Shown piece after piece: positions 1 to 8,173 of a DNA stretch of 64,000 bases. The notes below the pieces were generated by a model that did not search any database, was not told the origin of the DNA, and worked only from the letters and a program-made list of their open reading frames with translations. The position numbers and the translations under genes are program-made. How positions within the stretch are numbered: the stretch's first letter is position 1; each line of letters begins with the position of its first letter. This DNA is from Cognatishimia sp. 1_MG-2023 (GTDB lineage: Bacteria > Pseudomonadota > Alphaproteobacteria > Rhodobacterales > Rhodobacteraceae): contig NZ_JAUORX010000004.1 of the NCBI RefSeq assembly GCF_030548175.1, forward strand, positions 343,959-407,958, read 5' to 3'.

Positions 1-477
1 ATTGGTAACACAGTTCTGTACGGTGCGACGGATGGTTACCTGTTTGCAGCAGGCCGTGCCGGTGAACGCTTTGCGGTTCGGAACTCTGGCGCGAAGGTCG
101 TTATCGAAGGTTGTGGCGCCTGTGGTTGTGAATACATGACCGGTGGTGTTGCTGTGATCTTGGGTGAAATCGGTGCCAACTTTGGCGCGGGTATGACCGG
201 TGGTATGGCGTATCTATACGATCCAGAGGGCACAAGCGTGCCACTGATGAATATGGAGACGCTGGTGACTTGCCCTGTGACCGTGGCGCATTGGGAAGAT
301 CAGCTGAAAGGTTTGATCGAGCGTCACTTGGCGGAAACAGGCTCGCGTAAAGCAGCGGACATTCTGCAGCATTGGGATGTTGAGAAGGCCAACTTTGTTC
401 AGGTTTGCTCTACCGAGATGCTGAACAACTTGCCGCATCCACTTAGTGAAGAGAACACGGCGATCCCTGCTGAGTGA
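1..477 (+). CDS. gltB: Glutamate synthase large subunit, C-terminal fragment
   Basis: This is the last 158 codons of the large (alpha) subunit of NADPH glutamate synthase, which makes glutamate from glutamine and 2-oxoglutarate in the cytoplasm. The gene enters from the left edge in frame 1 and stops with TGA at 475-477. The fragment corresponds to the C-terminal glycine-rich beta-helix domain: the repeated G-x-x-G-x-x-x-G pattern and the conserved stretch GCEYMTGG are visible at about residues 43-50. Most relatives have GVGDHGCEYMTGG, here GCGACGCEYMTGG. A strong terminator follows 23 bases after the stop, so transcription ends here. The identification is firm; the start lies outside the window. 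Confidence 0.93.
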   Translation: MGNTVLYGATDGYLFAAGRAGERFAVRNSGAKVVIEGCGACGCEYMTGGVAVILGEIGANFGAGMTGGMAYLYDPEGTSVPLMNMETLVTCPVTVAHWEDQLKGLIERHLAETGSRKAADILQHWDVEKANFVQVCSTEMLNNLPHPLSEENTAIPAE

Positions 478-500
478 TCCAAGCGAATAAAGACATAGAA

Positions 501-528
501 AAGCCCCGCAGGAAACTGCGGGGCTTTT
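501..528 (+). terminator. Rho-independent terminator after gltB
   Basis: An 11-bp perfect stem (AAGCCCCGCAG / CTGCGGGGCTT) with a GAAA tetraloop is followed by TTTT. It lies just after gltB and between convergent genes, so it may also stop read-through from the permease gene on the other strand. Confidence 0.9.
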
Positions 529-551
529 GCTTTTGGTGATGTGTGCAGGTC

Positions 552-1982
552 TTAGTTGCCAAGTGACCCTTCGCCTTTGCCAGATAGGCCACCTGACACT
601 TCGTCGGTGGATTCGTCTGACAGTTCTTCGGGCAGGATCAGGTTCAGTACGATTGCCAGTGTCGCTGCTGGAAGTAGACCGCTGGTCATTAGGACGCGCA
701 GCGTGTCTGGTAGATATTGAACCGCTTTGGGATCAAGCTGCAGGCCAAGGCCGACTGATAGCGATATGGCAAAGATCACCATGTTGCGGCGGTTCCAATT
801 CACATCTGACAGCATCGAAATACCCGCCGCGACCACCATACCGAACATGACGATGACGCCGCCGCCCAGAACCTCGATTGGAATGGTGCGGATAAGTGCG
901 CCCACTTTTGGGATCAGCCCACAGATAATCAGGAAGATTGCACCGATGGTGACCACATGGCGGCTCATGACGCCGGTCATTGCGATCAGGCCGACATTTT
1001 GGCTGAACGAGGTGTTTGGAAAGCCGCCAAAGATGCCAGCAACCGCTGAACCGAGACCGTCTGCGTAGGTTGCGCCTTGGATTTCAGCCTCTGTTGCCTC
1101 GCGTCCTGCACCGCCTTTTGTCACCCCAGAGACATCGCCCACGGTTTCAACGGCTGATACGAAGGCCATTAGGCAGAAGCCCACAACTGCGGCGATGCTA
1201 ATCTCGAACCCGTATTTAAACGGTGTTGGGAAGGCAAAGCTTGCGGCGCGGCTCCAGCTGGTTGCGATGCCATCAAAGGTGACCATGCCCATCAGTAATG
1301 CGTAGACGTATCCGACCAAGATGCCGATCACGACGGCGGAAACAGAGAGCATGCCCTTGGCATAGAATTTGAGACCTAGCGTGACAAAGATCACGACGAG
1401 CGCTGCGGACCAGTTGAGGAGCGAGCCATATTCCGGTGCGTTGATCGCCGGAACGCCGCCTGCTGCGTATTGAATTCCGACCTTGACCAATGCGAGACCG
1501 ATCATCGTGACGACAAGTCCGGTGACGAGTGGCGGTAAGGCAAATCGGATTTTACCGATGAAGGTTGCGATTAGGGCGTGGAAGAGCCCCCCGATGATCA
1601 CGCCGCCGAAGAGGGCGGGTAGTGCCTCTACCCCTTTTCCGGCCACGAGAGGCACCATGATTGGAATAAACGCAAAGCTGGTGCCTTGGACGATGGGTAG
1701 GCGTGCGCCAACTGGGCCGAAGCCGATTGTTTGAAACAGCGTGGCGATGCCCGCAAAGAGCATCGACATCTGAATGAGGTATGTCATGTCCGGGAAGCCC
1801 TGCGCCCCGGCGTCTGAGCCAAAGCCAAATCCAGCAGCGCCTGCGATGATGATTGCCGGCGTCACGTTTGACACGAACATTGCTAAAACGTGCTGAATTC
1901 CCAGTGGAATTGCGCGGTTTAGGGCCGGTGTGAAGTTTGGATCTCTGAGCTGTTCTGGTGTCCCAATTGAAGTATCAGCCAT
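552..1982 (-). CDS. NCS2 family xanthine/uric-acid-type permease
   Basis: A nucleobase:cation symporter-2 (NAT/NCS2) permease of 476 residues that takes purines across the inner membrane with protons or sodium. Many hydrophobic segments run the whole length. The family signature QNVGLIAMTG sits near residues 328-337; a Q-N start and T-G end are typical of xanthine permeases (XanQ, PbuX) rather than uracil permeases. The QGTSFAF stretch (about 99-105) and the SAVETVGD segment with its conserved Glu (about 279) are also present. I chose ATG at 1982 because a strong GGGGGAAGG ribosome site precedes it; an in-frame ATG 66 bases upstream has none. A hairpin leader lies just upstream. Xanthine or uric acid is the likely substrate, inferred from the motif. 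Confidence 0.88.
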   Translation of the reverse strand: MADTSIGTPEQLRDPNFTPALNRAIPLGIQHVLAMFVSNVTPAIIIAGAAGFGFGSDAGAQGFPDMTYLIQMSMLFAGIATLFQTIGFGPVGARLPIVQGTSFAFIPIMVPLVAGKGVEALPALFGGVIIGGLFHALIATFIGKIRFALPPLVTGLVVTMIGLALVKVGIQYAAGGVPAINAPEYGSLLNWSAALVVIFVTLGLKFYAKGMLSVSAVVIGILVGYVYALLMGMVTFDGIATSWSRAASFAFPTPFKYGFEISIAAVVGFCLMAFVSAVETVGDVSGVTKGGAGREATEAEIQGATYADGLGSAVAGIFGGFPNTSFSQNVGLIAMTGVMSRHVVTIGAIFLIICGLIPKVGALIRTIPIEVLGGGVIVMFGMVVAAGISMLSDVNWNRRNMVIFAISLSVGLGLQLDPKAVQYLPDTLRVLMTSGLLPAATLAIVLNLILPEELSDESTDEVSGGLSGKGEGSLGN

Positions 1983-2329
1983 CTTTTGCCTTCCCCCTAT
2001 GAAGGTAAGTGCCAGCCTTTTTGCTGGCGTGGTGATGTCTGGACCCAATTAAAATGGAGATATATTAGTAGCTTAACCCGGTCCAAACCTACTTTTACTT
2101 CTGCTAGTGCTAAGATTGAGACCTACCGCTGCCCGTTCCGTCAAGGCAACCAGACCGGTTTGTGAGGACTGTGTGCTTCGGGCTACATGACTGAATTTTA
2201 GGCAGATAAGCGGTGTTGGGGCCTGCAATTGCATGATTTTTGCGCGGCTTGCAGGATGTGGAATGTGTTGCGATGCTTGCGTCGCGGGGTGGCTCGGACT
2301 ATCCAATTGGGCAGAGCAGGGCACGGTAG
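1983..2329. other. Intergenic region between divergent permease and mtgA
   Basis: Apart from the permease leader (1985-2050) I see no gene in these 347 bases. The frames that are open here lack ribosome sites and run antisense into mtgA. It must hold the promoters of both divergent genes. The AT-rich part around 2050-2075 is the best place for the permease promoter, but I see no clear -35/-10 pair. Confidence 0.5.
1985..2050 (-). promoter_or_regulatory. Structured leader of the purine permease; candidate xanthine riboswitch
   Basis: Directly before the permease start the minus-strand RNA can form GCCAGC-AAAAAG-GCTGGC (plus-strand 2011-2016 / 2023-2028). The stem is flanked by similar unpaired segments, ACATCACC on the 5' side and CTTACCTTCA on the 3' side, and then by the Shine-Dalgarno GGGGGAAGG. 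A small hairpin with conserved-looking internal loops overlapping the ribosome site before a xanthine permease fits the general plan of the NMT1/xanthine riboswitch. I cannot draw a convincing outer stem and I do not remember the consensus exactly, so this is only a candidate. Confidence 0.3.
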
Positions 2330-3055
2330 ATGGCTAAGAAAACCGCAAAGAAAAAGACTAAAGCGCCAAAAGAAACGTGGCGCGCGCGGCAAAAGCGGCG
2401 CGTACGTCGGATTGCGTTTCGAGGTGCGATTTGGTCTGTGTCGCTGTTTATCTTTGCCATCTTGATTTTCACGGTTGTGAACCCGCCGATCACTTGGACG
2501 ATGTATTCTGAGAAGTCGCGACTTGGGCGGTTGGATCACCAATGGGTACCGATCGAGGACGTGGCTGACGTGATGTCGCGGGCCGTTGTCGCGGCCGAAG
2601 ATGCGAATTTCTGCGATCACTGGGGCTTTGACGTAAATGCGATCCGGGCGGCGATTGAAGACGGTGCGGGACGCGGTGCGTCGACGATCAGTCAGCAGGT
2701 GGTGAAGAACGTGTATCTTTGGCAGGGGCGCAGTTGGGTGCGGAAGGCATTGGAAACCGGGATTACGCCGGTGATCGAAATGGCTTGGAGCAAACGGCGC
2801 ATTTTGGAGGTTTACTTGAACGTGGCCGAGTTTGACGAGGGTGTGTTTGGAATAGAAGCGGCCTCGCGTCATTATTTTGGTGTTGGTCCCGAGGTGCTGT
2901 CAGCCAGCCAAGCAGCACGGTTGGCGATGGTGCTTCCTAACCCCAAGCGGCGTTCGCCCAATGGGTTGAGCAAGGCGCAAACGCGGCGTGCGGCGTCCAT
3001 TATGGATGGGGCTGCGACCATTGCGAGAGACGGGCGCGCCCGCTGTTTTGAGTAA
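2330..3055 (+). CDS. mtgA: Monofunctional peptidoglycan glycosyltransferase
   Basis: MtgA polymerises lipid II into glycan strands at the outer face of the inner membrane. The 241-residue protein has a Lys/Arg-rich cytoplasmic N-terminus, one membrane anchor at about residues 33-52 and a GT51 domain after it. The catalytic motif is AAEDANFCDHWG (Glu90), followed by GASTISQQ (116-123) and the RKALETGITPVIEM / KRRILEVYLN region typical of GT51. There is no transpeptidase domain, which separates it from bifunctional penicillin-binding proteins. Length is normal for the family. It stands alone, 89 bases ahead of the GST gene. Confidence 0.94.
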   Translation: MAKKTAKKKTKAPKETWRARQKRRVRRIAFRGAIWSVSLFIFAILIFTVVNPPITWTMYSEKSRLGRLDHQWVPIEDVADVMSRAVVAAEDANFCDHWGFDVNAIRAAIEDGAGRGASTISQQVVKNVYLWQGRSWVRKALETGITPVIEMAWSKRRILEVYLNVAEFDEGVFGIEAASRHYFGVGPEVLSASQAARLAMVLPNPKRRSPNGLSKAQTRRAASIMDGAATIARDGRARCFE

Positions 3056-3144
3056 GAATACGCCGAGCTGACAGCAATCGCTTGTTGAAACCTGCGGGGG
3101 AATTCGGCAATTAGGATGAAACTTCTTAAAATATTGGTTCTGTA

Positions 3145-3810
3145 ATGGCTCGTTTGTTCCATGTTCCCCTATCGCCCTATTGTCGCAAAGTGCGTCTTAG
3201 CCTTGCTGAGAAAAAGATTGAATGCGAGTTGGTGGAAGAGCGGTACTGGGAGCAAGACCCGGACTTTCTGCGCCGCAACCCAGCGGGCAAGGTGCCCGTT
3301 CTAAAGTTGGATACGCAGACGATGGCCGAAAGTGCCGCGATCTGTGAGTACTTGGAAGAGGCCTATCCAGAGCCATCCTTGATGCCGAAAGGTGCAGAAG
3401 CACGGTATGAGGTACGTCGGTTGGTGAGTTGGTTTGATGACAAGTTTCATCACGAGGTGACCAGCAAGCTGCTGTATGAGCGGGTGAACAAGAAGGTTCA
3501 AGGCTCTGGCTATCCGGACAGTAAAAACGTGAAGGCCGGCGCCAAGGCGATTAAGTATCATTTGGACTATATGGCGTGGTTGTTGGATCATCGTCGTTGG
3601 TTGGCGGGTGATCAGATGACCTTGGCTGATTTTGCGGCCGCGGCGCATTTGTCGTGCTTGGATTATATCAGTGATGTGGATTGGAACCGATCCGAAGCGG
3701 TGAAAGATTGGTACGCCAAGATTAAGTCGCGGCCTGCGTTCCGGTCCATTCTCGCGGATCAAGTGCCGGGCTTTCCGCCGCCTCCGCATTACGCCGATCT
3801 GGATTTCTGA
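3145..3810 (+). CDS. Glutathione S-transferase family protein
   Basis: A 221-residue cytoplasmic GST. Residues 1-75 form the thioredoxin-like glutathione-binding domain with SPYCRKVRL at about 11-19; the Pro-Tyr-Cys is the likely thiol site. The ESAAICEYLEE segment (about 62-72) contributes the glutathione gamma-glutamyl contact, and the all-helical C-terminal domain carries the usual LADFAAAAHL motif. The substrate cannot be read from sequence. An intergenic hairpin element follows 10 bases after the stop. Confidence 0.86.
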   Translation: MARLFHVPLSPYCRKVRLSLAEKKIECELVEERYWEQDPDFLRRNPAGKVPVLKLDTQTMAESAAICEYLEEAYPEPSLMPKGAEARYEVRRLVSWFDDKFHHEVTSKLLYERVNKKVQGSGYPDSKNVKAGAKAIKYHLDYMAWLLDHRRWLAGDQMTLADFAAAAHLSCLDYISDVDWNRSEAVKDWYAKIKSRPAFRSILADQVPGFPPPPHYADLDF

Positions 3811-3820
3811 TAGGGTATCG

Positions 3821-3893
3821 GAGGGGGCTGTCTGCCCCCTCTTGGCCATTCTGGCCAATTCACCCCCGAAGGTATTTTGGTCAAGAAAAAGGA
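3821..3893 (+). repeat. Intergenic hairpin element, copy 1
   Basis: Hairpin GAGGGGGC-TGTCT-GCCCCCTC (3821-3841), a 26-base spacer, then the core CCCCGAAGGTATTTTGGTCAA and an A-rich tail. It follows the GST gene in its sense direction, and its tail contains the likely ribosome site of queG. It belongs to the same family as the elements near 8.0, 16.3, 17.3, 21.3, 42.4 and 63.9 kb. Confidence 0.8.
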
Positions 3894-3900
3894 CGCGGTT

Positions 3901-4944
3901 GTGGATTTGAAGGCGCGGTTGGTGGCAGAGGCTGAGGCGGTTGGGTTTGACCTGTGCCGTATCTGTCGCCCGGATTCTGTGCCGCAGGTTCCTGCCGGAT
4001 TGGGTGGTTTTCTAGAGGCTGGATATCACGGGCAGATGGGTTGGTTGGCGGAGCGCGTGCATTGGCGATCTGATCCGGCCGCGTTGTGGCCCGAAGCGCG
4101 GTCGGTGATCATGTTGGGGGAAAGCTATACGCCTGAGCATGATCCGACGGATGTGCATGGGATGGCGGATCGCGGGGCGATCTCGGTTTATGCGCAGAAC
4201 AAAGATTACCATGATTTGGTGAAGAAGCGCCTGAAGCGATTGGCGCGGTGGTTGATTGCCGAGACGGGTGACGCGACGCAGGTTAAGGTGTTTGTTGACA
4301 CTGCGCCGGTGCCGGAGAAACCGTTGGGGCAGGCTGCTGGTCTGGGTTGGCAGGGGAAACATACCAATTTGGTGAGCCGGGACTTGGGGTCTTGGTTCTT
4401 TATTGGATCGGTGTTTACGACCGTTGAATTAGAGACTGATCCAGCTGAAATTGATCATTGTGGTTCGTGTCGGTCGTGTTTGGATGCTTGCCCAACGGGG
4501 GCGTTTCCTGCGCCTAACCAGATTGATGCGCGGCGGTGCATTTCCTATCTGACGATTGAACATCATGGCCCGGTGGATGAAGAGCTGCGGCCGATGTTGG
4601 GCAATCGGATTTATGGCTGTGATGATTGTTTGGCTGCCTGTCCGTGGAACAAGTTTGCCGTTGAGGCGCGTGAAGTGCGGTACCATGCGCGCGATGAATT
4701 GGTGGCGCCACCGTTGGCTGAGCTAGCGGCGTTGGATGATGCCGCGTTTCGGGCGAAGTTTTCGGGATCGCCGATCAAGCGCATTGGGCGCAATCGCTTT
4801 GTGCGCAATGTGTTGTATGCGATGGGAAACTCGGGGATTGGCCGCTATGTGCCGCAGGTCGAAGCGCTAGCTATGGATACGGACGAGACCGTGGCGGATG
4901 CTGCGCGCTGGGCGTTGCGGCGCCTGAAAGACGCCGCAGCCTAG
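3901..4944 (+). CDS. queG: Epoxyqueuosine reductase
   Basis: QueG reduces epoxyqueuosine to queuosine in tRNA, the last step of queuosine synthesis; the enzyme is cytoplasmic and uses cobalamin and two [4Fe-4S] clusters. Cluster motifs are [14 protein letters not shown] (from about residue 187) and [11 protein letters not shown] (from about residue 240). A short HEAT-like segment closes the protein ([12 protein letters not shown]). I prefer the GTG start at 3901 because AAAAAGGA lies 7 bases upstream and the product then begins like other alphaproteobacterial QueG proteins. A TTG at 3877 lies inside the upstream repeat and would add 8 lysine-rich residues. It is convergent with msrA, 4 bases apart. 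Confidence 0.93.
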   Translation: MDLKARLVAEAEAVGFDLCRICRPDSVPQVPAGLGGFLEAGYHGQMGWLAERVHWRSDPAALWPEARSVIMLGESYTPEHDPTDVHGMADRGAISVYAQNKDYHDLVKKRLKRLARWLIAETGDATQVKVFVDTAPVPEKPLGQAAGLGWQGKHTNLVSRDLGSWFFIGSVFTTVELETDPAEIDHCGSCRSCLDACPTGAFPAPNQIDARRCISYLTIEHHGPVDEELRPMLGNRIYGCDDCLAACPWNKFAVEAREVRYHARDELVAPPLAELAALDDAAFRAKFSGSPIKRIGRNRFVRNVLYAMGNSGIGRYVPQVEALAMDTDETVADAARWALRRLKDAAA

Positions 4945-4948
4945 AGTT

Positions 4949-5449
4949 TTATCCGCTGCGTTTTGGGAGAACCCAATCTGGGCGCGGGAAGTGGCAGGTG
5001 TAGCCGCCTTTGTTCTTTTCCAGATAGTCCTGGTGGTAATCCTCGGCTTCCCAGAAATCGCTGACCGGTTCGACTTCGGTCACGACTTTGCCGGGCCAAA
5101 GGCCAGAGGCATCGACATCTGCGATGGTGTCCAGGGCCACGGCTTTTTGCGTGTCGTCAACGTAGTAGATCGCTGAGCGATAGGATGTGCCAACATCGTT
5201 GCCTTGGCGGTTCACGGTGGTTGGATCGTGGATCTGAAAGAAGAATTCCAGAATGTTGCGATAAGTGGTTTGGTCGGGATCAAAGGTGATCTCGATCCCT
5301 TCTGCGTGGGTGCCATGGTCGCGATAGGTCGCGTTTGGGACGTCACCGCCGGTGTAACCGACGCGCGTTGTCAGCACGCCTTTTTGGCGGCGGATCAGGT
5401 CTTCCATGCCCCAGAAACAGCCGCCTGCAAGTACTGCGCGTTCGCTCAT
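4949..5449 (-). CDS. msrA: Peptide methionine-S-sulfoxide reductase A
   Basis: MsrA repairs the S-epimer of methionine sulfoxide in proteins using thioredoxin. The 166-residue protein carries the catalytic GGCFWGME at residues 9-16 (Cys11), then GYTGG and the EGIEITFDP strand. No signal peptide is present, so it acts in the cytoplasm. It overlaps msrB by 4 bases (ATGA type), so the two are almost certainly cotranscribed and translationally coupled, giving repair of both epimers. Confidence 0.95.
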   Translation of the reverse strand: MSERAVLAGGCFWGMEDLIRRQKGVLTTRVGYTGGDVPNATYRDHGTHAEGIEITFDPDQTTYRNILEFFFQIHDPTTVNRQGNDVGTSYRSAIYYVDDTQKAVALDTIADVDASGLWPGKVVTEVEPVSDFWEAEDYHQDYLEKNKGGYTCHFPRPDWVLPKRSG

Positions 5450-5889
5450 GAGATGTCCTCTACTTGGTTAAGATAGGCTGCGTAGCCTTCGGCCTCCATG
5501 TCGTCACGATGGACGAAACGTAGAGAGGCAGAGTTAATGCAATAGCGTAGGCCGCCGCGATCTGCGGGACCGTCTGGAAAGACGTGACCAAGGTGGCTGT
5601 CGCCGTGTTTTGAGCGCACTTCGACCCGCACCATGCCGTGAGTGGAATCATGGTGTTCCGTGACATTGTCGATGGGCTTGGTAAAGCTGGGCCAGCCGCA
5701 GCCGGATTCGTATTTGTCAGAACTGGCAAACAGCGGTTCGCCTGAAACGACATCGACGTAAATGCCCGGTTCTTTGTTTTTCAACAATTTACCCGTGCCC
5801 GGACGTTCAGTGCCGTTTTCCTGCGTGACCCAGAATTGTTCGTCGGTCAGCGTTTGGATGACGTCGGGATCTTTGCGATATTGGCTCAC
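5446..5889 (-). CDS. msrB: Peptide methionine-R-sulfoxide reductase B, zinc-free form
   Basis: MsrB reduces the R-epimer of methionine sulfoxide. The 147-residue protein has SGCGWPSF (Cys64), [14 protein letters not shown] and the catalytic [11 protein letters not shown] with Cys117. The two CxxC pairs that bind structural zinc in the E. coli protein are absent: the first region reads VVSGEPLF and the second SKHGDSHLG. This makes it a zinc-free MsrB, a known subtype. It is the first gene of the msrB-msrA pair. No signal peptide, so cytoplasmic. Confidence 0.94.
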   Translation of the reverse strand: MSQYRKDPDVIQTLTDEQFWVTQENGTERPGTGKLLKNKEPGIYVDVVSGEPLFASSDKYESGCGWPSFTKPIDNVTEHHDSTHGMVRVEVRSKHGDSHLGHVFPDGPADRGGLRYCINSASLRFVHRDDMEAEGYAAYLNQVEDIS

Positions 5890-5985
5890 ATTGGGTCTCC
5901 GTTCTTGGTTGCGGTCTCTATTAGATGGAGCGCGCGCGGGGAATTCAAATGGTTATTACATGCGGCTGACATAGGCGTGATTGGG

Positions 5986-6738
5986 CTAGCTGCGCAAGGC
6001 TGGAAGGCCGACGCCGGTGCTGTCAAATCCGCCATCTGCTGCGATGGTTTGGCCGGTGACATAGCTGGCCTTGTCAGAGCAGAGGAAGGTGATGACTTCG
6101 CCGATTTCGGATTCTGTGCCGTAACGGTTTAGCGGTAGTGCGTCGTGGTAAGCATCAATGATCTCTTGGCTGTGGACGGCCATGGCGAGTTTTGTGCGCA
6201 CGGGTCCGGGGCAGACACAGTTGGCACGGATGCCGAATTCGCCGAGTTCGGCGGCCTGTTGTTTGGTGAATTGAATGACGGCAGCTTTGGAGGTGCCATA
6301 AGCTAAACGCAATGTGGAGGCACGCAGACCAGAGATTGAGGCGATGTTGACGAAGGCGCCGCTGGTTTCTTTGAGGGCTTCCGTGGTGGCTTGAGACACA
6401 AGAAAAACGCCATCAAGGTTTGTTTGCATCACGCGGCGCCACATGGCGAAATCTGTGTCTTGGATGGGACCGAATTCCGCGATGCCAGCGTTGTTTACCA
6501 CGGCGTCTATGCGGCCAAAGTGGGATTTGACCCGGGCGACCATGTCGGTGACGGATTGTGGGTCTGAAACATCACAATATACAGGTAGGGCGTTTTCGAC
6601 TGTGGCTGCGGCTGCGGTTAGTTCTGCTTCGTCGCGGTCAATCATGGCGACGTGCCAGCCTTGGGCTGCGAACAGTTTGGTTGTCGCGAGACCGATGCCT
6701 CGCGCGGCACCGGTGATGAGTGCGATTTTATGTGCCAT
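5986..6738 (-). CDS. Short-chain dehydrogenase/reductase
   Basis: A 250-residue classical SDR oxidoreductase, cytoplasmic, NAD(P)-dependent. The cofactor motif TGAARGIG lies at residues 9-16, NNAG at about 82-85, the catalytic Ser at about 134 (NIASISG) and the YxxxK pair at Tyr147/Lys151. Asp34 at the end of the second strand (AMIDRD) points to NAD(H) preference. GAGGGAGG precedes the ATG. The substrate is unknown; it could be a 3-oxoacyl or sugar dehydrogenase. It lies downstream of the thioredoxin/CcdA pair and may share their transcript. Confidence 0.85.
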   Translation of the reverse strand: MAHKIALITGAARGIGLATTKLFAAQGWHVAMIDRDEAELTAAAATVENALPVYCDVSDPQSVTDMVARVKSHFGRIDAVVNNAGIAEFGPIQDTDFAMWRRVMQTNLDGVFLVSQATTEALKETSGAFVNIASISGLRASTLRLAYGTSKAAVIQFTKQQAAELGEFGIRANCVCPGPVRTKLAMAVHSQEIIDAYHDALPLNRYGTESEIGEVITFLCSDKASYVTGQTIAADGGFDSTGVGLPALRS

Positions 6739-6795
6739 GTGGCCCTCCCTCTTTTCAGAAGGAGTGACACATCATTTCAGTTGCGGCAACGTTGG

Positions 6796-7200
6796 TTACG
6801 CTGTGGCCGCGTTTAGGGCGGAATCCATCAAAGCTTTGATCTGAGATTTGCTTGTGCCAGCCACGATACGCCCGAGTTCCTTATCGCCTTTGATGGCGAC
6901 GAGTGTGGAGCGGCGCGGGATTCTCATGTCTTTGACCAAATCGGAGTTGCCATATTGATCCCAATCAACGGCGATAAAGACGATGTTGGCGTCATAGGCC
7001 GGGTTTGCCTTTTTCAATGCATCAATGACGCGTTCCTGCGCTTTGCAGGTGGAGCACCAGCTGGCCTTGAAATCGAGGAAAACAGTGTCGCCTGCTGCGA
7101 GGTGTTTTTTGACGAGGCCGGGTGTGTAGTCTGCGGCGGCAAAGCTGATGCTGGGCAGCGAGGCGGCTGCCGCGAGGGCAAGAAATGAGCGACGTTTCAT
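6796..7200 (-). CDS. Exported thioredoxin-fold protein (SoxW/DsbD-gamma-like)
   Basis: A 134-residue periplasmic thiol-disulfide protein. The N-terminus MKRRSFLALAAAASLP looks like a twin-arginine signal (RRSFLAL), with cleavage after about residue 22. The thioredoxin-type active site is WCSTC with Cys49 and Cys52, and the usual cis-proline loop is hard to place (RIPRRSTLVAI). It begins 12 bases after the stop of the CcdA-like gene, the arrangement of SoxV-SoxW style pairs: CcdA passes electrons across the membrane and this protein hands them to periplasmic clients. No sox genes are nearby, so its clients are unknown. Confidence 0.82.
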   Translation of the reverse strand: MKRRSFLALAAAASLPSISFAAADYTPGLVKKHLAAGDTVFLDFKASWCSTCKAQERVIDALKKANPAYDANIVFIAVDWDQYGNSDLVKDMRIPRRSTLVAIKGDKELGRIVAGTSKSQIKALMDSALNAATA

Positions 7201-7212
7201 ACGAGATACTCC

Positions 7213-7926
7213 TTACAAAGAGACAGAGAGGTCAACAAGCCAAGCCGGCATGTGATCGAGTAGCCAGCCCTCGGCATAGTGATGTAGTTGGAAAAAGAGC
7301 ATCGCGCCGACGGCAATAAAGACGATGCCCATGATGGGGCGCGAGGCTTTGGCGATTTTACGCATGGCGGCTTGGCGGCGTTGTAATGCGCTGCGGGCCC
7401 CGTAGCCGAGGGCCAATACGATGGTTGAAACGCCAAAGGCAAAGGCCACCATGATGGCGGATGCAAAGCCGAGGTTTTCGCCTTGGCTGGCAAGAGAAAT
7501 TGCGCCGCCTAGGGTTGGGCCAACGCAGGGGCTCCAGACTGCGCCAAGCAGTAGGCCGCCGATGAATTGGCCCCGTAAGGTGGCGCGATCAACGGTGTCG
7601 AGCTGGCTATCGGCGCGGGTGGCGACACCTGCGGTTGCGGTTTGAAACGCGGATGAGGCACGAGGCACTAAGAGCACGATACCGAAAACGATCATCACAA
7701 GAGCACCGGCGCGCGAAATGTCGTCCACAGATAGGCCAACGGCGTGGCCGAATGCGGTGACGGTTACACCGAGAATAACAAAAGACAGACTGAGGCCTGC
7801 AGCGACGGCTAGCGGGCCGTGGCGACTGGCGTTTAGGGAAGTTGCCAAGACGATGGGCAGCACCGGCAAAACGCAGGGGTTGATTAAGGTGAGCAAACCT
7901 GCGGCATATGCAAAAATCAGTTCCAT
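7213..7926 (-). CDS. CcdA/DsbD-type transmembrane electron carrier
   Basis: A 237-residue inner-membrane protein of the CcdA family with about six membrane helices. It carries the two conserved cysteines, in NPCVLPVLP (Cys18) and SPCVGPTLGG (Cys134), that pass reducing power from cytoplasmic thioredoxin to periplasmic thiol proteins. It is followed directly by an exported thioredoxin-like protein that is its likely partner. It could serve cytochrome c maturation or a general periplasmic reduction path; sequence alone does not decide. Confidence 0.9.
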   Translation of the reverse strand: MELIFAYAAGLLTLINPCVLPVLPIVLATSLNASRHGPLAVAAGLSLSFVILGVTVTAFGHAVGLSVDDISRAGALVMIVFGIVLLVPRASSAFQTATAGVATRADSQLDTVDRATLRGQFIGGLLLGAVWSPCVGPTLGGAISLASQGENLGFASAIMVAFAFGVSTIVLALGYGARSALQRRQAAMRKIAKASRPIMGIVFIAVGAMLFFQLHHYAEGWLLDHMPAWLVDLSVSL

Positions 7927-8002
7927 ATGCGCAAGATGCCGAATTAATGGGGTTTTGTCATGGTGTAGCTTTTGATGCGTCGATCAACATTGCGTGTGAG
8001 TA

Positions 8003-8080
8003 AGGGGGCGCTGCCCCCTCTTTGCTGGGAAATTGCATTTCCCTGCAATTCACCCCCGGAGTATTTTTGGAAAGATAAAA
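8003..8080 (+). repeat. Intergenic hairpin element, copy 2
   Basis: Hairpin AGGGGGC-GCT-GCCCCCT (8003-8019), a second hairpin AATTGCA/TGCAATT (8031-8050), then the core CCCCCGGAGTATTTTTGGAA and GATAAAA. Unlike most copies it lies between divergent genes, upstream of the molybdopterin oxidoreductase. Confidence 0.75.
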
Positions 8081-8173
8081 TTGGTTTGGTATAAATGTTC
8101 AATTTTGGATATTTTTGATGAACCTATTTGGCGCTAGTCTGGCGTGTCTTTGGTTTGAAAAAATGAGATTGCC

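Noticed and set aside
2198..2872. 224-codon open frame on the minus strand over mtgA
   Set aside because: Antisense to a clear GT51 gene; no start signal and low-complexity His/Arg-rich product.
3301..3858. 185-codon open frame on the minus strand over the GST gene and repeat
   Set aside because: Antisense shadow of a well-supported GST; it also runs through the hairpin element.
6796..7926. A sulfur-oxidation (sox) locus
   Set aside because: Only the electron-carrier pair resembles SoxV/SoxW; no soxXYZABCD genes are in the window.
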